DNA of 64,000 nucleotides from Paenibacillus foliorum (GTDB lineage Bacteria > Bacillota > Bacilli > Paenibacillales > NBRC-103111). The notes beneath the pieces are model-generated. The model did not search any database. It saw only the letters and a program-made list of their open reading frames with translations, and was not told the origin of the DNA. Positions 53,112-62,260 of this stretch are shown here, in pieces (position 1 is the stretch's first letter; every line of letters starts with the position of its first letter). A program made the position numbers and the translations under genes. The stretch is from assembly GCF_013141765.1 (NCBI RefSeq), contig NZ_WHOD01000052.1, forward strand, positions 124,001 to 188,000, read 5' to 3'.

Positions 53112-53927
53112 TTATCCTTTCACTGCCCCGGAAGTCATACCTTCAACGAAATATTTTTGCAAAAATAAATATAATGAAATGCTGGGAAGAGCAGCTAATA
53201 AAGAACCTGCGGCCACCCACCCGATATCCGAATTGTTCTCACCGAAAAATACGGATAAAGCAACCGTAATCGTTCTATATTCCAGCTTTTGAAGAAAAAA
53301 TACCGAAAACTGATAATCATTCCAGATAGAAACACCATTCATAATAATAACCGTCGCTGTAATCGGCATTAAAACCGGCAAGATAATCCGAAAAAACAAT
53401 CCTATCCTTGATGACCCGTCTATCATTGCAGCTTCGTCGAGCTCTCTTGGAATCGTGCTTATAAAACCTGTGAACAAAAAGATGGCCATAGAAAGATGAA
53501 AGGTAACATGAAGAATCACTATCCCTGTATACGTATTCATAGCTCCAATATCAACAAACATCTTATACAAAGGAACAAGGATGGTAAGTGGCGGAACGAT
53601 AAGAGCACTTACAAAAAAACCGTACATCCATTTGTTTAGTGTAGTTCGATGTCGGGCAAGCGGAAAAGCTGCTGACGAGCCCAGAATCAATATCAGAACA
53701 AGGGAGAATACAGTAACAATAGCCGTATTCAGAAACGCTCTATCCAGTCCTGCCAGCTGCCATGCATTAGTGAAATTATCCCAAGAAAGATACCCCGGCA
53801 TGACCCATTTCGAGCTATGATCCAATTCATCCTTAAACGAAGTAGTTATTAGCACATAAAAAGGAACAATATGCATAAGACCTATTAAAGCACCCAATAA
53901 AGTATATAGTGCCCCTGCACGCTTCAT
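53112..53927 (-). CDS. CUT1 ABC permease, MalG type
   Basis: A 271-residue permease with six hydrophobic segments, an EAA loop at EAAMIDGSSRIGLFFRIILPVL and the end KYFVEGMTSGAVKG. Its ATG overlaps the stop of the MalF-type gene by 4 bp (ATGA), so the two are coupled. It lies 48 bp before the PdxA-like gene. Confidence 0.93.
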   Translation of the reverse strand: MKRAGALYTLLGALIGLMHIVPFYVLITTSFKDELDHSSKWVMPGYLSWDNFTNAWQLAGLDRAFLNTAIVTVFSLVLILILGSSAAFPLARHRTTLNKWMYGFFVSALIVPPLTILVPLYKMFVDIGAMNTYTGIVILHVTFHLSMAIFLFTGFISTIPRELDEAAMIDGSSRIGLFFRIILPVLMPITATVIIMNGVSIWNDYQFSVFFLQKLEYRTITVALSVFFGENNSDIGWVAAGSLLAALPSISLYLFLQKYFVEGMTSGAVKG

Positions 53928-54874
53928 AACGAAATCTCCTTTTTACGCAAATAATACAAAGAGGATAAACCAATAATTGATATCATAAGAAACATAAAGT
54001 TACCTAATGCTGCAGCGTAGCCTGCATCTTGATGTGCGAAATATAATTGATAAATCATTGTAGATAAAGAAGCGGACGCATATCCCGGTCCCCCATTGGT
54101 TAATGCGGTTATAACATCAAACAGCTTCAATCCGCCGATCAAATTAAGGACAACATTAATAGTAATGGCCGGCGCAAGCAGCGGAAGGGTGATATTACGG
54201 AATCTAGAAAATCCCGAAGCACCATCCATCTCAGCCGCCTCGTAATACTCCTTGGATATAGATTGAAGTCCAGCCAAGAAAATGATCATAGCAACTCCTA
54301 GAAATTGATAGGTATTTACCAGAGTAATGATCCATACATTAAGCCCAGTGTCAGCAAGTAAATTGATCGGCTTATCGCGAAACAACAGGATAATATCGTT
54401 AAGAGCTCCCCCATTAAACTGAAAGAAAAAGTACCAGATATAACCCATAATGAGAGGACTTACGATAACCGGAAGATAAACAATAGTACGGATAATCGTC
54501 TTTCCCCGTATATAGCTGTTTAGCATAATAGCATAAGCCAACCCTATAATATTTTGCAGAATAGTGCTTCCAATTCCATAAATGAGTGTGTTAATAATGA
54601 CCGTACCTATCCTATGGTCCGAAAGCATCCTTTTATAATTATCCCATCCAATATAACGATACAGCTGTGAGTAGCCATCCCAATTAGTAAAAGAGATCAT
54701 GATTCCTTTAATAAATGGATAATAAATAAAAAGCACGAAAAGCAGTAATGCAGGCAAGTACATCAGATTCATTGAGGATGGAGAATTTCTCCAACGGCGC
54801 AAACGAATTTTGGCAGCTGTACTACTATCTATTTTACGTTCTAAAGTTTCCAGATATAATCTCTCCTTAATCAA
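53924..54874 (-). CDS. CUT1 ABC permease, MalF type
   Basis: A 316-residue permease with a basic N-terminal tail of about 35 residues and six membrane segments. The EAA loop is EAAEMDGASGFSRFRNITLPLL. It is the partner of the MalG-type permease at 53112-53927 and the lipoprotein at 54931-56250. Confidence 0.93.
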   Translation of the reverse strand: MIKERLYLETLERKIDSSTAAKIRLRRWRNSPSSMNLMYLPALLLFVLFIYYPFIKGIMISFTNWDGYSQLYRYIGWDNYKRMLSDHRIGTVIINTLIYGIGSTILQNIIGLAYAIMLNSYIRGKTIIRTIVYLPVIVSPLIMGYIWYFFFQFNGGALNDIILLFRDKPINLLADTGLNVWIITLVNTYQFLGVAMIIFLAGLQSISKEYYEAAEMDGASGFSRFRNITLPLLAPAITINVVLNLIGGLKLFDVITALTNGGPGYASASLSTMIYQLYFAHQDAGYAAALGNFMFLMISIIGLSSLYYLRKKEISL

Positions 54875-54930
54875 GGCAAGAAATGAAGGGGTGAAACTTG
54901 GTTATTTTATCTCACCCCTGAATAAATGTT

Positions 54931-56250
54931 TTATTTATTATTTCGCAGTCGTTCTACTTCCCGCTTCATGGTTTCTGAATATTCTTTTGAAGTAATACGA
55001 CCGGCAAGCAGCTCTGTACCGGATTTGGACATAACGCTCCACATTCCGTTTGGCAAATAAACTCGGTCGAAATATGGCAGCACTCTAGTATTCGCATATT
55101 TATCATAGTACTCGGTTAATTCGTGCTTCGACTCAATCCCTTTCAACCCGGACTGAAGCTTGGTTACATTGGCAATTTTGGACAAATTCTCGGGTTTAGC
55201 AAAGAACGCCATCAGCTTCTTAGCTTCCGGTATATTCTTAGAATCTTTCCATACTCCCAATGTGTTCCGTTCGCCACCGGAGAAACTCGGTTTATCACTG
55301 GCCGACATCGATGGAATTGGCATTAATCCGACTTTCATATCCGGCTTCAATTTATTAACGGCATCCACGAATGATGGACCCAACAAGGCAAATGCTACTT
55401 TGTCAGCAGCAAATACAGCTGGAAGTTCGCTTCGTTTCGCCGTTAAGAAATCTTCATTAATCAGTCCGCGATTTTTGATATCCAATAGCTTGTCTGGAAG
55501 TGTCGTCCATTTACTCCAATCAAAAGTATTCTTTAGAAGGTCTTCGGCCGAATTACTTGCAGGACTGATTAAAAGAGCGTTTGCAAAGTATCCAAAGTAG
55601 GTGCCAATCGTGCTTTCATCAATTCCAGAGAAGAAGAATGGCGTCGTTTTTCCACCGCTATCTTTTTTAATTTTCTCGGCGGCAGCTATTAGCTCATCGA
55701 AGGTTTGAGGCGGCTCCACGTTATACTTTTTGAGCATATCGACATTATACATAATGCCATCCTTGGCTTCACTGATCGGTAAGGCGTACACTTTGCCATT
55801 TTTGTCGGTTACGACATTTTTGATCGTATCGGTCAATTGCTTAACCCATGGCTCTTCTCTGAGATCCCCCAAGTATTCGCCATAACGGACTTGTGCCCAT
55901 CCATGCGTATCAAAAATGTCGGGAAGATCATTAGCAGCCATCTTAACCTTCATGTTATTTTCATAGGCTGACCCAGGGAATTGAATATTCACACCGATTG
56001 TCGGGTTCTCTTTTATAAAATCATTAATAATTTGGCGATAAACATCCTGGACCGGTTGGTCTGGAACATTCATCATCATAGATAAAGTTTTCTTGGGACT
56101 GCTGCTATTACTACTATTGCTATTATTGGTACTGCTTTCCTTTCCGCTTGAAGGTTCAGCAGACGGTTTTTCGGGACGCTGGGAACAACCGCTTGCAGCT
56201 AAAGCTGATGCCAGAATTAACGCCACAGATACTTTCCATTTTGTAGACAT
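54931..56250 (-). CDS. ABC solute-binding lipoprotein
   Basis: A 439-residue sugar-binding protein. The signal peptide ends with ASGC, followed by a linker rich in Ser, Asn and Pro (GKESSTNNSNSSNSSSPKK). The ATG at 56250 has AAGAGGTGGG upstream; a longer frame lacks a site. It is the first gene of the importer-PdxA-GH4-LarA operon, divergent from the YesM/YesN pair that probably controls it. A cre-like site lies about 55 bp upstream. Confidence 0.93.
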   Translation of the reverse strand: MSTKWKVSVALILASALAASGCSQRPEKPSAEPSSGKESSTNNSNSSNSSSPKKTLSMMMNVPDQPVQDVYRQIINDFIKENPTIGVNIQFPGSAYENNMKVKMAANDLPDIFDTHGWAQVRYGEYLGDLREEPWVKQLTDTIKNVVTDKNGKVYALPISEAKDGIMYNVDMLKKYNVEPPQTFDELIAAAEKIKKDSGGKTTPFFFSGIDESTIGTYFGYFANALLISPASNSAEDLLKNTFDWSKWTTLPDKLLDIKNRGLINEDFLTAKRSELPAVFAADKVAFALLGPSFVDAVNKLKPDMKVGLMPIPSMSASDKPSFSGGERNTLGVWKDSKNIPEAKKLMAFFAKPENLSKIANVTKLQSGLKGIESKHELTEYYDKYANTRVLPYFDRVYLPNGMWSVMSKSGTELLAGRITSKEYSETMKREVERLRNNK

Positions 56251-56302
56251 ATACCCACCTCTTATTTTTGTTTTGTACTTCACGCCTAAATCTTATCACG
56301 CT

Positions 56303-56316
56303 TGTAAGTGTTTACA
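56303..56316. promoter_or_regulatory. cre-like palindrome in the divergent promoter
   Basis: TGTAAGTGTTTACA has the arms of the CcpA consensus (TGTAA...TTACA) but TG at the central CG. It lies between the lipoprotein gene and the kinase gene and could also be a regulator site. Confidence 0.4.
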
Positions 56317-56356
56317 TATGTAGTAAATCTATGATTTCAGGCGCTCATATTTATGG

Positions 56357-56385
56357 TTGCAACCCTTTACAATTTACAGTATAAT
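56357..56385 (+). promoter_or_regulatory. sigma-A promoter of the YesM/YesN operon
   Basis: TTGCAA, a 17-bp spacer and a consensus TATAAT end at 56385. The ribosome-site run GGGGG begins at 56408, only 22 bp later. That supports a start codon near 56422, not 56449. Confidence 0.75.
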
Positions 56386-56448
56386 CGACCACAAAATTAA
56401 AACTGCTGGGGGTAGTCTTGCCTGAATAAGCCAAACATCTCGATTCGT

Positions 56449-58176
56449 GTGAAACTAATTATGCTCTATTCGTTAACTATACTGCTCCCTGTTATCATTA
56501 TCGCTTTTGTTATGCCTTCCTATTATGTCAAAATAATTACCGCAGAAACCGAAAAGCTTACAGATGCCACCCTAGTTGGCCTGTCCGAAAACATCCAAAC
56601 GTATTTAGATGATTTGGAACGGGTAACCGTGTCTCCTTACACCAACAACGAGGTTATGAACTCTCTCAAGCAAAAGGCTAGGGGCTTGAATACTCAAATT
56701 GATAATTATTCAAAGTATAAAGCCGACTACACATTGTACCACACTCTTCCAAGCTTGCTAGTTAATTTACGGAAGGATATATTAGGCACGCTGCTAGTGG
56801 CTATTGATGGTTCTGTCTACTATAATGATAGCAGCTCACAACTAACTGAACCTCGTAATGATTATCCCTATACGGAACAAAATTGGTATCGTGAAGCCGT
56901 CACAGCTAACGGAAGAGTATCGTTTGTTGATGTCCATCCGCAAGATTATTTAAAGCTGCCCTCAGTTCCTGAGGTATTCTCCGTAGCACGTTTAATAAAA
57001 GATCCGGATTCCAAACAGCCTCTCGCCATAATTATGGCTGATGCGGATACAATCATTCTGGATAGAATCGTAAGGCAAGTTTCGGTTAATGTAAACTCTA
57101 TTGTTACCATCACGGACAAGGATCAGAGGTTGATTTACTCTAATACACACCTATCTCAGGAAGATTTGAAGCAATTTCTGAAAAGCCCGACCCATATCGA
57201 TTATAATAAGCAATCCTATGTAGCGGTTTCAAGGGAAATACCTACCAGCTCCTGGAGAATTACAATTTGGTTATCTAAAGCAGAGCTTGCCTCCAAGGTC
57301 CATTGGATGCGCCTGACAGGGGCGGTTTTTGCAGCAGGTGGAGTTGTGCTTGCCTTCTTCTTATTTTTTGCTTATTCCAGAACCCTATTAACACCATTCA
57401 AAGAAATGATCGGTGTTATGCGCCAAGTGCAGCTGGGAAATATGAACAAACGGTTTTCCGTTCGAGGTCAAGATGAGATTGCTCAGCTGGGAAATGTTTT
57501 AAACCGAATGATCAGTCAATTGGATGAATTAATTACAAATGAGTATCTTACCAAGCTAAAGCTAAGAAATGCTGAATTTCGCGCGCTGCAATCACAAATT
57601 CATCCTCATTTTCTTTATAATACGTTAAATGCATTTGTAAGTTTAAACCGCAAAGGTGAGCATGCGCTTCTGGAACGTGCGATATTATCTCTAAGTGGAA
57701 TGCTTCGTTACTTCCTAACCACCCATGATACCTGCAGTTTAGAAGAGGAATTCTCCAGTATTCAAAAATACGGAGAACTTATGAGTATGCGCTTCAGTGA
57801 TCGTCTAGAGATAACAATCACACTAGATCCCGCATTGGCATCTTTCCGTATTCCCAAGCTGTTGATTCAGCCCTTAGTCGAAAACGCTATCATTCATGGT
57901 GTTGAGCCTTGTGAGCAGCCTTGTAAGGTTGAGGTAAGCGCTGATAGGCTACCTAACATCAATGACAGGGAGTGTATGGTTATTCGCATTGCAGATAATG
58001 GGATAGGTTTTAATACCTTCGAGCAAATAGATGATCAGCATATTGGTTTAAGCAATGTAAAGGAAAGATTGGAGCTAGCTTTTCCGGATAATCACGAATT
58101 TCAACTGGAGAGTAGACTTGGACATGGTACTACCATAACTATCACAATATCTCTTAACAACGAGGAGCCAGCCTAA
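56449..58176 (+). CDS. YesM-like sensor histidine kinase (Cache, HAMP, LytS-type kinase)
   Basis: About 575 residues. A membrane segment at the N-terminus (to about 22), a double-Cache external domain (about 30-280), a second membrane segment at 290-310 and HAMP at about 312-362 precede the kinase. The phospho-His region is QSQIHPHFLYN (about 381-391) and the HATPase includes ENAIIHG and DNGIGF. The GTG at 56449 lacks a ribosome site. The frame is open upstream to a CTG at 56422 that has GGGGG at 9 nt and would add NKPNISIR, a typical start of these kinases. The gene overlaps its regulator by 1 bp (TAATG). It probably senses the sugar taken up by the divergent operon. Confidence 0.88.
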   Translation: MKLIMLYSLTILLPVIIIAFVMPSYYVKIITAETEKLTDATLVGLSENIQTYLDDLERVTVSPYTNNEVMNSLKQKARGLNTQIDNYSKYKADYTLYHTLPSLLVNLRKDILGTLLVAIDGSVYYNDSSSQLTEPRNDYPYTEQNWYREAVTANGRVSFVDVHPQDYLKLPSVPEVFSVARLIKDPDSKQPLAIIMADADTIILDRIVRQVSVNVNSIVTITDKDQRLIYSNTHLSQEDLKQFLKSPTHIDYNKQSYVAVSREIPTSSWRITIWLSKAELASKVHWMRLTGAVFAAGGVVLAFFLFFAYSRTLLTPFKEMIGVMRQVQLGNMNKRFSVRGQDEIAQLGNVLNRMISQLDELITNEYLTKLKLRNAEFRALQSQIHPHFLYNTLNAFVSLNRKGEHALLERAILSLSGMLRYFLTTHDTCSLEEEFSSIQKYGELMSMRFSDRLEITITLDPALASFRIPKLLIQPLVENAIIHGVEPCEQPCKVEVSADRLPNINDRECMVIRIADNGIGFNTFEQIDDQHIGLSNVKERLELAFPDNHEFQLESRLGHGTTITITISLNNEEPA

Positions 58177-59666
58177 TGAATATTGTTATTTCTGATGATG
58201 AACAATTGGCACGGGAAGCATTGTCAATTATCCTGTTGGAGATATGCCCGGATTTGCATATCTATGAAGCACGTAATGGTAGGGAGCTTATAGAAGTTGT
58301 TGAACGAATCCAGCCTGAGGCTGCTTTTGTGGACATTAGAATGCCTGGCAAATCAGGCTTGGAAGCCATCGAGGAAGCAGCCCCGTTAGCACCTGGTACT
58401 CAATGGATTATAGTGACAGGATTTGCAGACTTTCAGTATGCTAAAGAGGCGCTTAGACTAAGGGCAATCGAGTATTTGCTAAAGCCGGTTGATATTCAGG
58501 ATATACGAGTATTACTAACAAAAATACAGCAAACTGCTTTCCTGCAAATCAATGAGAAAAACAAGCTATTTGAGTCGGACATGCTGTCCTTATTTCACGG
58601 TCTAATCCGCAACTGGGAAGAAGGGGAGACGGAAACCAAGCAATCCTCCCGGATTCGATGTCAGATTATCTACATGGATAGCTGGTATTCTGAAACGGAA
58701 AAATCAGCAGCAATCAAGCTGTTTTTCAATGCCATTCGGACTTTGATGCTCGGGCATTATCACAAGGATTTAGAGCTGGCCACGTTAATTTTGCCAAATG
58801 GAGATTGGGCTGTGGTGGGGAGATATACATCCTCGCAGGGTGCAGAGCAATTGAATGAAATATTCTCTTCTCACTCAGAGCTTGTACAAAGGGTTGAAGA
58901 ACCAGGCTTAGCATTCACACTGGTAGTATCTGATGAATGTGACACTTATACATCCCTACTAGACGAAGTGACGAAACTCCATAGAAATTCCCATTTTCGC
59001 TGTTCATTAGGAATTTCCCATAGTTGGACTAAAAAGGATTTATCAGAAGCTGAATCGCATCCAATTATTTCTCAGCAATGCCACACTTTAATCAAGGCAG
59101 TAGAGGAATACCACAAAGGACATTATGTAGGGTATATGGATACTATTGAGCAATTTATTAAAATTTATCTTGCGCATAGCGACTCATTAATAGAAATTAC
59201 ACCGGCCTTTTCGCGGTTTCTCAATTGCTCTATCAATGCGCCCTTAATGGCTCCAGCTGAGGAAGAGGATTGGTTACAGTCTCTTAAAAGAGTTGGAGAA
59301 AATCTGCTGGACAAAAAAATAAGGCAAATAGACAACAAAACTGACTTAGTAACAAAGACCATTGCTTATATAGAAAATCACTATTCGGGAGATATAACAT
59401 TAGGTCGTGTTGCTGAACAATTTACAGTGACTCCAAATCATTTAAGCAGTCTATTTCATAAACGAACTGGAACCACATTTATGCAATATGTCACCAAGCT
59501 CAGGATGCTGAAAGCGAAGGAGCTGCTGTCTGATCCGACGATACAGGTACAGCAAGCCGCTGAACAGGTTGGCTACTTTAGTTCGAGACATTTCACCAAG
59601 CTGTTTAAAGAGTTTTTTGAATGCTACCCTTCCGAATACAAGAAACAGATACAGATGAAGGAATAA
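58176..59666 (+). CDS. YesN-like response regulator with AraC DNA-binding domain
   Basis: A 496-residue regulator. The receiver (1-120) has acceptor Asp53 (VDIRMPG) and a switch Lys in LLKPV. A helical middle of about 250 residues follows. The AraC domain (about 395-496) contains DITLGRVAEQFTVTPNHLSSLFHK and QVQQAAEQVGYFSSRHFTKLFKE, ending YPSEYKKQ. It is coupled to the kinase by a TAATG overlap and points away from the importer-PdxA-GH4 operon, its likely target. Confidence 0.93.
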   Translation: MNIVISDDEQLAREALSIILLEICPDLHIYEARNGRELIEVVERIQPEAAFVDIRMPGKSGLEAIEEAAPLAPGTQWIIVTGFADFQYAKEALRLRAIEYLLKPVDIQDIRVLLTKIQQTAFLQINEKNKLFESDMLSLFHGLIRNWEEGETETKQSSRIRCQIIYMDSWYSETEKSAAIKLFFNAIRTLMLGHYHKDLELATLILPNGDWAVVGRYTSSQGAEQLNEIFSSHSELVQRVEEPGLAFTLVVSDECDTYTSLLDEVTKLHRNSHFRCSLGISHSWTKKDLSEAESHPIISQQCHTLIKAVEEYHKGHYVGYMDTIEQFIKIYLAHSDSLIEITPAFSRFLNCSINAPLMAPAEEEDWLQSLKRVGENLLDKKIRQIDNKTDLVTKTIAYIENHYSGDITLGRVAEQFTVTPNHLSSLFHKRTGTTFMQYVTKLRMLKAKELLSDPTIQVQQAAEQVGYFSSRHFTKLFKEFFECYPSEYKKQIQMKE

Positions 59667-59681
59667 CGTTTACGGTTGTGG

Positions 59682-59734
59682 TGCAAAAATTTAAAAGCCG
59701 GCTTCTCCCCATTAAAGGTTAAGAAACCAGCTTT
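59682..59734 (-). terminator. terminator of the SorC/ADH operon (repeat copy B)
   Basis: AGCCGGCTTCT (59696-59706) pairs with AGAAACCAGCT (59722-59732) with two G-U pairs on the minus strand, followed there by TTTTAAATTTTTGC. It is related to 43297-43341. Confidence 0.65.
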
Positions 59735-59802
59735 AGACATTTCGTATAATGATCTCAAATGAAGAGAATAACCCGACATCAACACTAGCGACTATAAAGC
59801 AA

Positions 59803-60828
59803 TTAGGCCCTATTTGCCCTAGATGGGTAAACAATAACTCCTTTGGTCACATTCATTTCAGCATAATTGCCCATAATTTGTGGCACTTCGTCGAGCGAAA
59901 ATCGATGGCTGATCAGCGGTTCAACCTTGACAAGCTGTTGATCGATAAGTGCGATCGCCTCCTCATGGGTATGTGGATTAATAAAGGAACCCATTAGACG
60001 AAGCTCCTTGGTGAAAATGGCAAAAGGCGAAACCTGGATTTGTGTCGACGGGTTGGCGACACCAAACAGCAGCACCTGTCCGCCTTTGCTGGCAGCATCA
60101 ATCGCCAGTTCCATCGATTCCTTCCGCCCCACACATTCGATCACTATATCGAATCCAGCCCTTAACCGCTCCACAATCAAAGCAGTTGGTTGCACGACCT
60201 CATCAGCGCCCAAAGCAAGCAGCGCTTCATGCTTCTCGATAGCAGGCTCGCTAACCACAATTCTTGCCACGCCTTGCATTTTCACCAATTGCAGAAACAA
60301 TTGCCCAATAAATCCTCCGCCAATCAGCAATACCGTATGAATCGGGCGGATATTCACTTTTTTGAAGCCATGCAGCACACAGCCAAGTGGCTCAACCAAA
60401 GCACCCTCGGCAAAGCTCAGTGAATCTGGCAGCAGGTAACAATTCGCGGCCGGAACGACGCAACTTTCACCCATCCCCCCATCACGAGTTACGCCAACTG
60501 CTTGGAGATTGTCGCATAGATGAGGCTGGCCATTACGACAGTATCGGCAACCCCCACAATAGATATTGGGGTCTATGGATACGCGATCACCTATTTGGAG
60601 CTGCTGCACATGCTCCCCACATTCAGTTACAACGCCAGCCAGCTCGTGGCCGAGTACAATGGGAGGGGTTACGGCTGCCGAACCCGGATTCCCGTGATAT
60701 ATGTGCTGATCTGTGCCACAGATCCCACAGCCATTGACTTGAATCCTCACTTCATTTGGCTTAAGCCCTGCCGACTCCCATTCCAGAATTTCAATCTGAT
60801 GGGGTGCTTTTAATACGGCTGCCTTCAT
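59803..60828 (-). CDS. zinc-dependent alcohol/polyol dehydrogenase
   Basis: A 341-residue medium-chain dehydrogenase of the sorbitol/threonine dehydrogenase group. The catalytic zinc ligands are Cys37, His61 and Glu62; structural zinc Cys91, Cys94, Cys97 and Cys105 are all present. The nucleotide motif is LLIGGGFIGQ. It should oxidise a sugar alcohol to a ketose. It lies 62 bp after a SorC-type regulator and is probably in one operon with it. A polyol substrate is likely, but is not determined by the sequence. Confidence 0.9.
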   Translation of the reverse strand: MKAAVLKAPHQIEILEWESAGLKPNEVRIQVNGCGICGTDQHIYHGNPGSAAVTPPIVLGHELAGVVTECGEHVQQLQIGDRVSIDPNIYCGGCRYCRNGQPHLCDNLQAVGVTRDGGMGESCVVPAANCYLLPDSLSFAEGALVEPLGCVLHGFKKVNIRPIHTVLLIGGGFIGQLFLQLVKMQGVARIVVSEPAIEKHEALLALGADEVVQPTALIVERLRAGFDIVIECVGRKESMELAIDAASKGGQVLLFGVANPSTQIQVSPFAIFTKELRLMGSFINPHTHEEAIALIDQQLVKVEPLISHRFSLDEVPQIMGNYAEMNVTKGVIVYPSRANRA

Positions 60829-60890
60829 AACTCAACTCCTTAATATGTGTCGTAACCGCTTTATCTGTTATCTTTGCAATTGTATATTTT

Positions 60891-61892
60891 TCAATGGATT
60901 TGAAGCACCTGCACTGCCGTTTCTTCCGTTGTAATAAGCACATTCAGCTGCTTTCCCTTAAGAGCGCCACATAGCGCTGGCACTTTAGTAGTGCCCTGTG
61001 CAACACAAATCCGCAGCTCAATATTCATAAGATCTTCCCTCGTTGCACCAACAACCCTTTCGCTGATACGCGGAATTGAAAACTTGCCCTGTTTGTCGAA
61101 GCTATGAAAAAGAATCTCGCCTACACTGGCTTCACTTAATTCCTCGAAAGTCAAACCGGCTACCAGATTTAAAGCCAGCAATGTAGCATCCTCACCCGCG
61201 TGTCCAATCCCGAACACGATCGTTTCCAGTTTACGGATTTCATTCATAATCTCTTGTACACTCGGCTCCTGCATAAAGCTGTGTTTGCCTTCAACACTTC
61301 CGGCTATGGCAGGCGCTGGGAACAGCTGCGCTTTACCCCGTAGCGCTTGGGCCCACATCTGAATGATAGAGGAGGCAGGAATCTGATCTTCTCTGGCACC
61401 GAAGCCTCCTATCAGCTGGACAATTTTTAGACCCGGGCGTGAATCGCACAGATGCAAATGGGTACCGATGGCATTGAGCGTCCTCCCCCACCCGAGCCCT
61501 ATAGCCCCGTGTGAAGGCAATACCGAATCCAAATATTGAGTGGCTAATGCTTCAAAGGGATTGGCGCTTTGATCGCCTCGAAATACTACACAATCCTTCA
61601 AGCCGTAAAGCTTAGTAAGCTTATACTCCAACGAAGCATGGCGGCTGTTGTCCAAATCAGAGCGGATCTGAATCTGTACGATTCCTCTTTCCCTTGCCTC
61701 GTTTAAAAACCTAGAGACGGAAGATCTGCCGATATTTAGCTGGACTGAGATTTCCTGCTGACTCATTCCGAGCACATAGTACATGCGTGCGATTCTCTCA
61801 AGAAAGCTTTCTTTAGAAGAATGCTCGTTTTTACTAGTTCCACTCATTTTATTGTGTCGTCTCCAATTCGCAGAATATTTTTCAATATCCAT
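60891..61892 (-). CDS. SorC/DeoR-type sugar-binding transcriptional regulator
   Basis: A 333-residue (or 318-residue) regulator. The helix-turn-helix is MYYVLGMSQQEISVQLNIGRSSVSRFLNEARERG near the N-terminus. The C-terminal domain is the phosphosugar-isomerase-like fold of SorC proteins (GLGWGRTLNAIGTHL, GGFGAREDQIP, FGIGHAGEDATL). Either the ATG at 61892 or the one at 61847 could be the start; both have weak ribosome sites. It probably binds a sugar phosphate and controls the polyol dehydrogenase operon. Confidence 0.85.
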   Translation of the reverse strand: MDIEKYSANWRRHNKMSGTSKNEHSSKESFLERIARMYYVLGMSQQEISVQLNIGRSSVSRFLNEARERGIVQIQIRSDLDNSRHASLEYKLTKLYGLKDCVVFRGDQSANPFEALATQYLDSVLPSHGAIGLGWGRTLNAIGTHLHLCDSRPGLKIVQLIGGFGAREDQIPASSIIQMWAQALRGKAQLFPAPAIAGSVEGKHSFMQEPSVQEIMNEIRKLETIVFGIGHAGEDATLLALNLVAGLTFEELSEASVGEILFHSFDKQGKFSIPRISERVVGATREDLMNIELRICVAQGTTKVPALCGALKGKQLNVLITTEETAVQVLQIH

Positions 61893-61934
61893 CTATTTAT
61901 ATCCTAAGGCAGCCGTTCAAACAAACGTCCGAAT

Positions 61935-61955
61935 TTGCACATTTGCTCAATTATA
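61935..61955 (-). promoter_or_regulatory. SorC promoter: extended -10 and dyad operator
   Basis: On the minus strand TGATATAAT (an extended -10, TATAAT at 61955-61950) is followed directly by the dyad TTGAGCA-AA-TGTGCAA (61950-61935). The site covers the likely transcription start. The remaining sequence of 61893-62107 shows nothing recognised. Confidence 0.55.
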
Positions 61956-62107
61956 TCATTAGTCTACCATCTTAACACAACGATTTCAACTCTGTGCTAA
62001 CCTAGCGTTCATAGTGCAGCGGAGAGTGCTTTATGGTGCCACCCCCTACATATCGCGATGACGAAGACAGGCGTATGATATTCCAGCCGTTGTCCCAAAG
62101 GTTAAAT

Positions 62108-62248
62108 TTACGAGACTTCACAATGCCTGCTGCTCCTCCAATTCGGACCATCCATCGAAATTTCCAATCCACCTTGCCAGCAATCTAGCAATTCCTTGCA
62201 ATCATCGATTCGGTTTAAATAGGGCAGTAGATTTATAAAAACAGCCAA
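62108..62248 (-). pseudogene. truncated gene behind mtlD, possible TIM-barrel sugar isomerase/epimerase start
   Basis: A TTG start at 62248 lies 7-8 nt behind an AGGAGG site that overlaps the mtlD stop. It opens a 46-codon frame: MAVFINLLPYLNRIDD, KELLDCWQGGLEISMDGPNW, then SSRHCEVS and stop. The GGLEISMDGPNW segment looks like the first strands of sugar phosphate isomerase/epimerase barrels. Another frame continues with LWDNGWNII before it too stops. The good ribosome site and coding look, followed by an early stop, suggest a gene once coupled to mtlD that was lost by frameshift or deletion. The family call is tentative. Confidence 0.4.
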
Positions 62249-62260
62249 AGGGGAAGCCTC

